Program-made: the position numbers and the translations under genes
NCBI GenBank assembly: GCA_015488535.1
Contig: WFNP01000008.1
Coordinates: 1-32,533 of the forward strand
Origin: Nitratifractor sp.
GTDB lineage: Bacteria > Campylobacterota > Campylobacteria > Campylobacterales > Sulfurovaceae
Direction of reading: 5' to 3'
DNA: 32,533 bases
In this document: positions 25,433-32,533 of the stretch, one piece after another
How the letters are laid out: each line of letters begins with the position of its first letter
Position numbering within the stretch: position 1 is the first letter of the stretch
The notes under the pieces: model-generated
Database searches by the model: none
Seen by the model: only the letters and a program-made list of their open reading frames with translations
Told to the model about the DNA's origin: nothing

Positions 25433-28012
25433 CTACATATCTATCGCTCTAAATAGCTCATCTATATATGCCAAAGATGCCTTCATCGCTTCAGGCAGTT
25501 TGGAAGCATCTTTGCCTCCAGCTTGTGCGAAGTCGGCTCTGCCTCCTCCTCCGCCACCCAGGATTGGAGCAATCTGTTTAATCCAATCACCAGCTTTGAC
25601 AGGAGTGTTTTTGCTACCGGCTGCTAATAGCACCTTGTCGCCTTTTTTCATAAAGAGCATGACAGCTACTTTTTCGTGTCTGTTTTTGATTTCATCTATC
25701 ATCTTTTTGATATCACCGGCTTTTACCTCATCTACAATTATTACTGCATCACCGATTTTCTGCTCTTTTAGCTCTGTCGCTCCACTGCTTAGAGCAGCAT
25801 CAAGCTCACTTTTTAGATTTTTGATACTATCTTTTAGCTTTTTGATACCGATTAACGGCTCACTGTTTTTGACTTCAGATACAATTTTGGCTCTCTCTTC
25901 TCTTAGATTTTCTACAAATCTTCTGGCACTTCGTCCGCAAATTGCCTCTATTCTTCTAACTCCGGCACTGACTCCACTCTCTTTGCTGATAACAAAGAGT
26001 CCAATCTCGGCACTGTTGCTCACATGTGTGCCTCCACATAATTCGATAGAGCACTCACCTACACTTACAACCCTGACTTCATTACCGTATTTTTCGCCAA
26101 ATAGAGCCATAGCTCCTGCCTTTTTGGCATCTTCTATGTTCATCACTTCCACTTTGGCAGGTAGAGCTCTTTCTACTTTGTCATTTACCCACTCTTCTAT
26201 TTTTTTAAGCTCCTCAGATGTAACTGCAGAAGGGTGTGAAAAGTCAAATCTGAGTCTATCTGCCTCTACAAGAGAACCGGCTTGAGTTACATGAGAGCCA
26301 AGTATCTCTCTAAGAGCGGCATGGAGTAGATGTGTAGCACTGTGATGTTTGGCTATTTCGTGTCTGCTTGGAGCAACTATTGCTTCTATACTCTCGCCTA
26401 CTCTTAAAATATTGCCCTCAGTATCGACTAAAGAGAGATTCAATGCACCAAACTTTTTGGTATCAAGCACCTTTATATTGGGTCCGCCGTCATTTACGAC
26501 AAGCTCTCCCTCATCTCCTCTTTGACCTCCTGATTCTGCATAAAACGGAGTCTTTTCAAGCATCACCCAGCCCATACCGCTGACAGATTCTACCCTCTTG
26601 AAGGATTCATCAAGGAGAGCTAACACTTTCGTATCAATATCTGTAGTCTCATATCCTACAAATTCATTGCTTCCTGTTTCATTTTCAATCTCTTTAATAT
26701 CTCCACTTAGTGCCGTATCACCACTGCCTTTCCATGCTGCTCTTGATTTGCTTTTTTGCTCTGCCATCTTGGCTTCAAAGCCCTCAATATCCAGCTCAAT
26801 TCCCTTTTCTCTGAGCATATCCTGAGTCAAATCAAGAGGGAAACCGTAAGTATCATAGAGCTTGAATGCCACTTCACCGCTAAATATCTTATCAGTTCTT
26901 TTAAGCTCCTCTTCAAAGAGTTTGATACCGGACTCTATCGTATCAAAAAATCTCTCTTCTTCTATCTTCATACTGCTTTTTACTGCTTGGGCTCTTTCCA
27001 AGAGATACTCATAGTGGCTTCCCATCTGATTGGCTAAAGTATCTACCAGTTTATAGATAAATGGCTCTCTCAATCCAAGCAGATATCCGTGTCTGATGGC
27101 TCTTCTCATTATCCGTCTTAGCACATATCCTCTGCCCTCTTTGTCAAAATTGACACCCTGAGCTAACAAAAAGGTAGTAGAACGCAGATGGTCTGCTATG
27201 ACTCTGTAACTTGCTATTGTTTTATCTGTAGGCTCTTTTCCTACTACTTCGGTAATCTTTTCTATCAATGGCCTAAAGAGTGAAGAGTCATAATTGTTAA
27301 ATACCCCCTCTTTGATAGCTACAACTCTTTCTAATCCCATACCGGTATCGATACTTGGCTTAGGGAGTGGGTGCAGTGTGCCATTTTCATCTCTTTCATA
27401 CTGCATAAATACAAGATTCCAAATCTCTAAAAATCTGTCACCCTCTCCACCCATTACATCTTCATCGGAGTTAAAATGCTCTGCACCCTGGTCATAAAAT
27501 ATTTCACTGCACGGTCCGCAAGGTCCTGTATCTCCCATCTGCCAAAAGTTGTCTTTGTCTCCAAATCGCATAATTCTATCTTCGGATATATGCTCTTTCC
27601 ATATATCATAAGCTTCATCATCACTCTCATGCACTGTTACCCACATCTTCTCTACTGGCAGTGCCAGATATTCAGGAGATGTGACAAACTCCCACGCATA
27701 GGCTATTGCTTCTTTTTTAAAATAATCCCCGAAACTAAAATTTCCCAACATCTCAAAAAATGTATGGTGTCTGGCTGTATATCCGACATTATCCAAATCA
27801 TTATGTTTGCCTCCGGCTCTGATACAAGTCTGTGAGCTTGTAGCCCTCGGTGGCTGTGGAGCAGGCTCTTGACCTGTAAAGATTGACTTAAATTGAACCA
27901 TACCGGCATTGGTAAAAAGCAGTGTAGGGTCATCTGGCACTAATGGAGAACTAGGCACAACTCTGTGCCCTCTTTGCTTGAAATAGTCTAAATATAGCTT
28001 TCTAATATCCAT
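25433..28012 (-). CDS. alaS: Alanine-tRNA ligase
   Basis: Class II synthetase of 859 residues that charges tRNA-Ala. The N-terminal catalytic domain is clear ([16 protein letters not shown], then [10 protein letters not shown]). The editing domain has the metal motifs HSATHLLH (near residue 555) and CGGTH (near 658). The C-terminal C-Ala domain has the glycine-rich [15 protein letters not shown]. No truncation is seen. GAGGAA lies about seven bases before ATG; an 8-bp palindrome overlaps its likely promoter. Confidence 0.97.
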   Translation of the reverse strand: MDIRKLYLDYFKQRGHRVVPSSPLVPDDPTLLFTNAGMVQFKSIFTGQEPAPQPPRATSSQTCIRAGGKHNDLDNVGYTARHHTFFEMLGNFSFGDYFKKEAIAYAWEFVTSPEYLALPVEKMWVTVHESDDEAYDIWKEHISEDRIMRFGDKDNFWQMGDTGPCGPCSEIFYDQGAEHFNSDEDVMGGEGDRFLEIWNLVFMQYERDENGTLHPLPKPSIDTGMGLERVVAIKEGVFNNYDSSLFRPLIEKITEVVGKEPTDKTIASYRVIADHLRSTTFLLAQGVNFDKEGRGYVLRRIMRRAIRHGYLLGLREPFIYKLVDTLANQMGSHYEYLLERAQAVKSSMKIEEERFFDTIESGIKLFEEELKRTDKIFSGEVAFKLYDTYGFPLDLTQDMLREKGIELDIEGFEAKMAEQKSKSRAAWKGSGDTALSGDIKEIENETGSNEFVGYETTDIDTKVLALLDESFKRVESVSGMGWVMLEKTPFYAESGGQRGDEGELVVNDGGPNIKVLDTKKFGALNLSLVDTEGNILRVGESIEAIVAPSRHEIAKHHSATHLLHAALREILGSHVTQAGSLVEADRLRFDFSHPSAVTSEELKKIEEWVNDKVERALPAKVEVMNIEDAKKAGAMALFGEKYGNEVRVVSVGECSIELCGGTHVSNSAEIGLFVISKESGVSAGVRRIEAICGRSARRFVENLREERAKIVSEVKNSEPLIGIKKLKDSIKNLKSELDAALSSGATELKEQKIGDAVIIVDEVKAGDIKKMIDEIKNRHEKVAVMLFMKKGDKVLLAAGSKNTPVKAGDWIKQIAPILGGGGGGRADFAQAGGKDASKLPEAMKASLAYIDELFRAIDM

Positions 28013-28030
28013 CTAAAATTCCTCTATGCT

Positions 28031-28050
28031 ATAAAATTGGGTAATTTTAT
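28031..28050. promoter_or_regulatory. Palindrome upstream of alaS
   Basis: ATAAAATT (28031-28038) and AATTTTAT (28043-28050) form a perfect inverted repeat around GGGT, 19 bases before the alaS ATG. It overlaps the most likely -10 region. It may be an operator or part of the promoter; some bacteria autoregulate alaS through a palindrome, but that is only an analogy. Confidence 0.35.
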
Positions 28051-28060
28051 CCAAAAGAGG

Positions 28061-28106
28061 TTTAGTTATTGGTGTATTACTTATTAGTAATTGGAGATTT
28101 TATAAT
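28061..28106. repeat. Possible degenerate relic of the heptamer element (copy C)
   Basis: This 46-base stretch in the alaS-murG gap (28013-28156) contains TTAGTTATTGGTGTATTA, CTTATTAGT and TATAATG. They are in the same order as the left arm and spacer of copies A and B, but there is no heptamer array. Similarity is moderate, so relic status is tentative. Confidence 0.45.
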
Positions 28107-28156
28107 GCAGTCTATTTTATCTATTCTGTCCATAGTGCATCTTTATATCAGATAAT

Positions 28157-29176
28157 TTAGATATCTCCTCCAATATCTTTGATAAATTTAGCTATTTTAC
28201 AACTACCATCTCTATCTATCTGCTCTAAAAGTCTTTTTGACTGCAAAGAGATATCTGAAGATATAATCTTTAAAATCTTATCTTTATCCATTTCACTCTC
28301 TCTCATTACCCAACCCATACTGTTTTGTTTTAAAAATAGTGCATTGTGATATTGATGATCACTTGCAGCATACGGATATGGGATATATATTGCAGGTAAT
28401 CCGTTTGCAGACAATTCCCAGAGTGTAGAAGCTCCGGCTCTTGCTATTGCCAAATCAGCTTGACTCATATACTCGGCTATATTTTTGCTAAATCCAAAAA
28501 CTTTAGCATCTATACCCATATCTTCATACGCTTTTTTTACACTATTTATATGTTTTTCTCCGGCTTGATGAAGTATAGATATACCTCTGTTATCAAGCTC
28601 TTTAGCAATAGATAGAGCAAGATTGTTTATAGCCAATGCTCCTTGTGAGCCTCCAAGGAAAAGTATGGTTTTTATATCTTTTCTTAGCCTGGCTTTTTCA
28701 AAAAATATAGATTTGATGGGATAAGATTTTACAGGAGAGTTATCATCATAAGAGGATATAAAAGCTGTTGCTCTTGGTTTCAATAATCTGTTGAGTGAAC
28801 CGCTGACAGCATTTTGCTCATGAATTATCAGCGGAGTGTTAGTCAAAATTGCAGCAAATGAAGCTGGTGCAGAAGAGTATCCACCTACACTGAAAACCGC
28901 TTTGACTCTGTTTTGTCTGATAATAGATACTGCTTTTAGTGTCGCTTTGGCTACAGCATACAAAGAAGAGAGTTTACCAAAACCTCTTTTGTTTACTACC
29001 CCTCCTGTTTGCAAAAAATATTTAGATGAAAAATCTTTATCATCTTCAAACCATTTTCTATCCTGCCCATTGATTGAGCCAATATATATCAACTCTTCAT
29101 CTTTTAGATACTCTTTTACTGAAGCAATCACCGCCAAATGCCCACCTGTGCCACCACCCGTCATCACAATCGCCAT
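28157..29176 (-). CDS. murG: UDP-GlcNAc transferase MurG
   Basis: Inner-membrane-associated GT-B glycosyltransferase that adds GlcNAc to lipid I to make lipid II. Visible motifs: GGTGGH (8-13) near the N-terminus, HEQN (119-122), GGSQGA (175-180), and ARAGASTLWEL with the later PYPYAASDHQ region for UDP-GlcNAc binding. The 339-residue length is slightly short but normal. AGGAG precedes ATG; the repeat element B lies directly upstream of that site, and ftsW is the next gene upstream. Confidence 0.96.
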   Translation of the reverse strand: MAIVMTGGGTGGHLAVIASVKEYLKDEELIYIGSINGQDRKWFEDDKDFSSKYFLQTGGVVNKRGFGKLSSLYAVAKATLKAVSIIRQNRVKAVFSVGGYSSAPASFAAILTNTPLIIHEQNAVSGSLNRLLKPRATAFISSYDDNSPVKSYPIKSIFFEKARLRKDIKTILFLGGSQGALAINNLALSIAKELDNRGISILHQAGEKHINSVKKAYEDMGIDAKVFGFSKNIAEYMSQADLAIARAGASTLWELSANGLPAIYIPYPYAASDHQYHNALFLKQNSMGWVMRESEMDKDKILKIISSDISLQSKRLLEQIDRDGSCKIAKFIKDIGGDI

Positions 29177-29185
29177 AATATCTCC

Positions 29186-29284
29186 TGAATTAGTGTATTG
29201 GTATATTGGTTATTAGTTTTATGGTAGAATATATACTTGACTATTAGATAACCAATAACCAATAACCAATAACCAATAACCAAT
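29186..29284. repeat. Heptamer-bearing repeat element, copy B
   Basis: It has the same structure as copy A: TGAATTAGTGTATTGGTATA, TTGGTTATTAGTT, a TA-rich spacer with AATATA, then 5.3 direct copies of ATAACCA (29248-29284). It occupies nearly the whole ftsW-murG gap and ends at the murG AGGAG site. The left-arm TATTGGTTAT can pair with any right-arm unit. Confidence 0.88.
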
Positions 29285-29285
29285 T

Positions 29286-30449
29286 TCACCTCTTCGCTTT
29301 TTTAGATATCATCAGCACCATACCAATACCAATAGACATAGCCAGTATTTGTGAGCCACCATAACTAAGAAATGGCACTGCTATACCTTTGATTGGAGCT
29401 AATCCTGATATCCCATAACTATTGATAATAAACGCACCTATAATCAACAGAGCTATACCTATTGTAAAGAGATAATACTCCCATTTATATAATTTGGAGG
29501 CTATATAAAAGAGCCTATATACCACAAAAAGTATCAAAAGTGTAACTGCCACAAAACCTATATACCCCAACTCTTCCATCAATCCCGAAAGAATAAAGTC
29601 TGTATGCACTTCACTCAGATATCCCAATTTAAACTGACCATCTCCGATACCTTGCCCCAAAAAACCACCATGATACATCGCATTGAGAGAGTTTGCAATC
29701 TGATAAGGCTCTTTTGTGATATCCATTCTAAGCATATCAGCTATACTAGATGGAAAATATCCCAAAATCATATCCTGCACCATAGACCACCAGCTTTTGA
29801 TTCTGGCTATTCTGTGCGGTGCTATGAATACCAAAGCAACAAATGCTGTCACTCCCAGCATTACAAAGAGGAAAAATATTTTCAAGCTCCTACCTGCCAT
29901 CACAAAAAGTATCAAAAGTGTAATTGCAATAACAGCAGTCTGCCCCAGGTCTTTTTGAAAGATGGCTATCTCTACTACTGCAAAAGCCAATATAAAAATA
30001 TATGGCATTATAATAATAATCTCTTCTTTTAGTGATATTTTTCCATGATGTATTACCCTTCTAGAAAAACTCCATGCCAAAAAAAACACAAACCCTATTT
30101 TGAAAAACTCTGTAGGTGCAACAGATATAAAACCAATATGTATCCATCTTTTGGCACCCAATACTGATTTGACTACTGAAGAAGGCATAAACGGCATAAT
30201 AACCAAAATAATCAAAGACAATACGAAAATAACAAAGCCCAGTTTTTCAAAATATTTATCCGGATCTGCCCAACTGAGAGTAATCATTATTACTATACCA
30301 AGAATAACAGCAAACAATTGTCTGATAAAAAAGTGCATAGTATTGTAGTGATAATATATAACACTGTATGTAGATAGGGAATATGTCATTATCAGAGATA
30401 TGGTAAACAGTATCAAAACTGCAACAAAAAGCGGTTTGTCAGTCATCAT
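29286..30449 (-). CDS. ftsW: FtsW/RodA-family glycosyltransferase, probably FtsW
   Basis: SEDS-family polytopic membrane protein (387 residues, about ten helices) that polymerises lipid II. Conserved features: AKRWIHIGFISVAPTEFFKI, FQKDLGQTAVI, an extracellular loop with KEPYQIANSLNAMYHGGFLGQG, and the C-terminal GLAPIKGIAVPFLSYGGS. I choose FtsW over RodA because murG follows and ftsI diverges from it. ATG is preceded by AGGAG, and a TATAAT lies at 30488-30493. Confidence 0.9.
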   Translation of the reverse strand: MMTDKPLFVAVLILFTISLIMTYSLSTYSVIYYHYNTMHFFIRQLFAVILGIVIMITLSWADPDKYFEKLGFVIFVLSLIILVIMPFMPSSVVKSVLGAKRWIHIGFISVAPTEFFKIGFVFFLAWSFSRRVIHHGKISLKEEIIIIMPYIFILAFAVVEIAIFQKDLGQTAVIAITLLILFVMAGRSLKIFFLFVMLGVTAFVALVFIAPHRIARIKSWWSMVQDMILGYFPSSIADMLRMDITKEPYQIANSLNAMYHGGFLGQGIGDGQFKLGYLSEVHTDFILSGLMEELGYIGFVAVTLLILFVVYRLFYIASKLYKWEYYLFTIGIALLIIGAFIINSYGISGLAPIKGIAVPFLSYGGSQILAMSIGIGMVLMISKKAKR

Positions 30450-30487
30450 ATCTCCTATTTTCTATTAATTAGTATTAATTTTATGTA

Positions 30488-30493
30488 ATTATA
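30488..30493 (-). promoter_or_regulatory. TATAAT -10 of ftsW
   Basis: TATAAT on the - strand, 38 bases before the ftsW ATG, in the 110-base divergent gap shared with ftsI. It gives a leader of about 32 bases containing AGGAG. Confidence 0.5.
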
Positions 30494-30559
30494 GTCAATA
30501 TGAAGAGAAAATCTACTAAAATTATATAAATAAATTTTGTAAAGAGGCATAGATTCCAT

Positions 30560-32533
30560 TTGAATATACAACAAAAACGCATTTATAAACTTATATCTCT
30601 CACAATTGTTTTGACACTGATTGTATTTGCAATGCTAAAGCATGTTTATAATCTATTGGAAAGTGACAGGAAACTGCCTCCACAAACATCTACAAAATAC
30701 AACCGTGCATTGAGAGGCAATATCATATCTGCAGATGGATATACCCTCACTCAATCTGAAAAGATATACACTGCAAGTATATACGGCAAAGCCATAGACC
30801 CCAAAAAGCGAAATATGTTCATAAAACTATTCTCTATATACAGTGGTATGGATACAAAACAGATTATAAACAAAATGCAAGATAAAAACGGTGATTTTAA
30901 AGATGGCAGAATTATACTCTCAAAAAATATAAATGCTTCCAGAGCCATATACTTGAAAGAGTTGGCATACAAGTTGAAGAGAATGAGAGTATTTCAAAGA
31001 GTAAAAAATAGTCATGGTGTGGTAGTGCTGTATGGACTTGATATTATAGAATCAGGAGAAAAAAGGGTATATCCTCTCTCTGATGCCCTCTCTCCTGTAC
31101 TGGGATACACCAGACAAGATGATAAAAACGGTTACAAAAGAGTTGTAGGTATCAAAGGTCTTGAGAGAAGATATCAAAAGTATCTCAATGATTATAAAGA
31201 TGGTTTTATAAAAGGAATCAGAGATGTGTCCGGAAATATTATTATAAATAAAAGCTATGTAGAGTCTAAAAGAGTTGACGGATACACAATACATCTGAAT
31301 ATATCCATACTGTTACAAAGAATGCTGGAAAAAATAACAGACAAGATGAAAAAAGAAACTGGTGCAAAAGAGGTATTGACTGCTGTAATGCAGAGTAATA
31401 CAGGCAATATCTTGGCTATTGCCAGTAGTGAAAGATACAATCCTGCAAGTATTAAAAAAGATGATATATCCAAACTGATACCCAAAACTCTACAATACCC
31501 ATATGAGCCAGGTTCTGTAATGAAACCAATCACACTATCTATAGCAATAGAATTAAAAAGAGTAACACCACACTCATGGTTTGATACACACAATGGAAGT
31601 ATGGCAATAAGCAGAAAATTTACAATACATGATGATGAACCGTTCAAATCTATGGATGCTACAGATATCATCATACACTCGTCCAATATAGGTATCACTC
31701 AGATAGCATGGAGATTGAGTGGGAAAGAACTCTATGACGGTCTTATGAAATTTGGATTTAATCACAAAAGCGGAATAGATTTAAGCAGTGAAAGCAGAGG
31801 TTTAATCAGAAATGCAAAAATGCTTGAAAACAGAGTAAACAGAGCTACACAATCATATGGCTACGGAATGAAAGCTACTTTTGTGCAACTTCTAAAAGCT
31901 TACAGTGCATTTAATAATAACGGTATCACAGTAACTCCTCATATAGTAAACTACATAGAATCATCTAATGGTCAAAAATACAGATTAAAATCTACACTAA
32001 TTAAACATAAGGCAATAAGCCAAGATACAGCCAATAAAGTAGCCAATATACTAAGACAGGTAGTATCAAGAGGGACAGGGAAGATGGCTATATATCCGGG
32101 ACTTGATATAGGAGGCAAAACAGGTACATCACATATTTCAAGAGGAAAAGGTTATACAAAAAGTTACAACAGCTCCTTTTTTGGTTTTGCAAATGATGAT
32201 GCAGGAAACAAATATACTATAGGTGCATTGGTCATAGAGCCTTCTCAGGAGAGACACTTTGCATCACAGACTGCTGTACCTACATTCAAAAAAGTTGTAG
32301 ATGCACTCGTAGATGTGGGTTATCTGAAACCAAGACTTGATAAAAATATGAAAAAACATCTTGAAAAATATGCAGAAAAGCAGAAAAAAGCCACTATAGA
32401 AAAAAGAAGAGAAAGAAGAATAAAAATAAAACGGGAATTAAAAAGAAGACGGGAAAAAATAAGAAAACAAAATAGATTAAATCATCCAAATACTCCAAAA
32501 GCAAATAAATCTACCAAGATACATAACAGACCA
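30560..32533 (+). CDS. ftsI: Penicillin-binding protein FtsI/PBP3, 3' end beyond window
   Basis: Septal class B PBP, the transpeptidase partner of FtsW. It is open from TTG 30560 to the window edge, 658 codons with no stop. Membrane anchor 10-25; dimerisation domain with RGNIISADGYTL; transpeptidase motifs SVMK (S319, K322), SSN (374-376) and KTG (520-522). Residues from about 598 onward are an unusual Lys/Arg-rich helical tail ending NRP at the edge. TTG is the only usable start after the in-frame stop at 30527; AGAGG is 12 bases away, a long spacing. Its pairing with ftsW supports the septal role; confusion with a general PBP2 is unlikely given mrdA elsewhere. Confidence 0.9.
   Translation, partial: MNIQQKRIYKLISLTIVLTLIVFAMLKHVYNLLESDRKLPPQTSTKYNRALRGNIISADGYTLTQSEKIYTASIYGKAIDPKKRNMFIKLFSIYSGMDTKQIINKMQDKNGDFKDGRIILSKNINASRAIYLKELAYKLKRMRVFQRVKNSHGVVVLYGLDIIESGEKRVYPLSDALSPVLGYTRQDDKNGYKRVVGIKGLERRYQKYLNDYKDGFIKGIRDVSGNIIINKSYVESKRVDGYTIHLNISILLQRMLEKITDKMKKETGAKEVLTAVMQSNTGNILAIASSERYNPASIKKDDISKLIPKTLQYPYEPGSVMKPITLSIAIELKRVTPHSWFDTHNGSMAISRKFTIHDDEPFKSMDATDIIIHSSNIGITQIAWRLSGKELYDGLMKFGFNHKSGIDLSSESRGLIRNAKMLENRVNRATQSYGYGMKATFVQLLKAYSAFNNNGITVTPHIVNYIESSNGQKYRLKSTLIKHKAISQDTANKVANILRQVVSRGTGKMAIYPGLDIGGKTGTSHISRGKGYTKSYNSSFFGFANDDAGNKYTIGALVIEPSQERHFASQTAVPTFKKVVDALVDVGYLKPRLDKNMKKHLEKYAEKQKKATIEKRRERRIKIKRELKRRREKIRKQNRLNHPNTPKANKSTKIHNRP

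Noticed and set aside
25500-26285. 261-codon open frame on + inside alaS
   Set aside because: It is antisense to the conserved AlaS editing and C-terminal domains; its Ser/Pro/Leu-rich composition is what the complementary strand of this gene would give.
31255-31698. 147-codon open frame on - inside ftsI
   Set aside because: It is antisense to the FtsI transpeptidase domain, whose SxxK, SxN and KTG motifs prove the + frame.

Overview
The window looks like chromosome from a Campylobacterota (Epsilonproteobacteria) bacterium, possibly of the Sulfurovum/Sulfurimonas type. This rests on the low GC content, short gaps and stop/start overlaps between genes, AcnB, a small periplasmic cytochrome c, the short ArgA-like acetyltransferase, and the wall/LPS/translation gene mix. 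I cannot name the genus from sequence alone. I recognise no rRNA, tRNA, prophage, insertion sequence or CRISPR array.

Layout. 1-137 is a pure CCAATGC heptamer array that continues beyond the left edge. acnB (256-2829, +) follows and converges on a PqqD-like small protein and a cytochrome c (- strand). A signal-peptidase-I-like gene and an outer-membrane barrel/DedA/acidic-protein operon run on + to 5745. trxC is on -. Bases 6324-11820 (-) form one apparent operon: three secreted proteins related to the PilJ/NarX-type sensor domain and a large hybrid histidine kinase with an N-terminal NIT-like domain. This looks like a multi-protein extracytoplasmic sensor, by family resemblance for nitrate or nitrite, and is the most interesting protein system here.

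From 11982 comes an aspartate aminotransferase (+). Two - strand groups follow. One is a 36-codon sORF, hemH and yigZ. The other, 14901-21164, is tightly packed: rlpA, hisB, kdsC, lptC, lptA, engB, argA, mreD-like, mrdA. It links LPS export, Kdo synthesis, elongation-type wall synthesis, ribosome assembly and amino-acid synthesis. Next is a DUF4178/DUF4178/small secreted protein/DUF350 membrane cassette (21520-23778), with a previously unlisted 54-aa gene. Then come a solitary OppC-type permease, rsmD, alaS, murG and ftsW (all -), and a divergent ftsI (+) cut by the right edge.

Two non-coding themes deserve attention. First, CCAATNN heptamer repeats: the CCAATGC array at the left edge, plus two related elements of about 100-120 bp carrying ATAACCA arrays and a possible relic. 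Each of the two full elements sits directly against the ribosome binding site of the gene below it (oppC, murG). Second, rlpA and the first DUF4178 gene each have a perfect TATAAT exactly six bases before ATG and no Shine-Dalgarno, which predicts leaderless transcripts.
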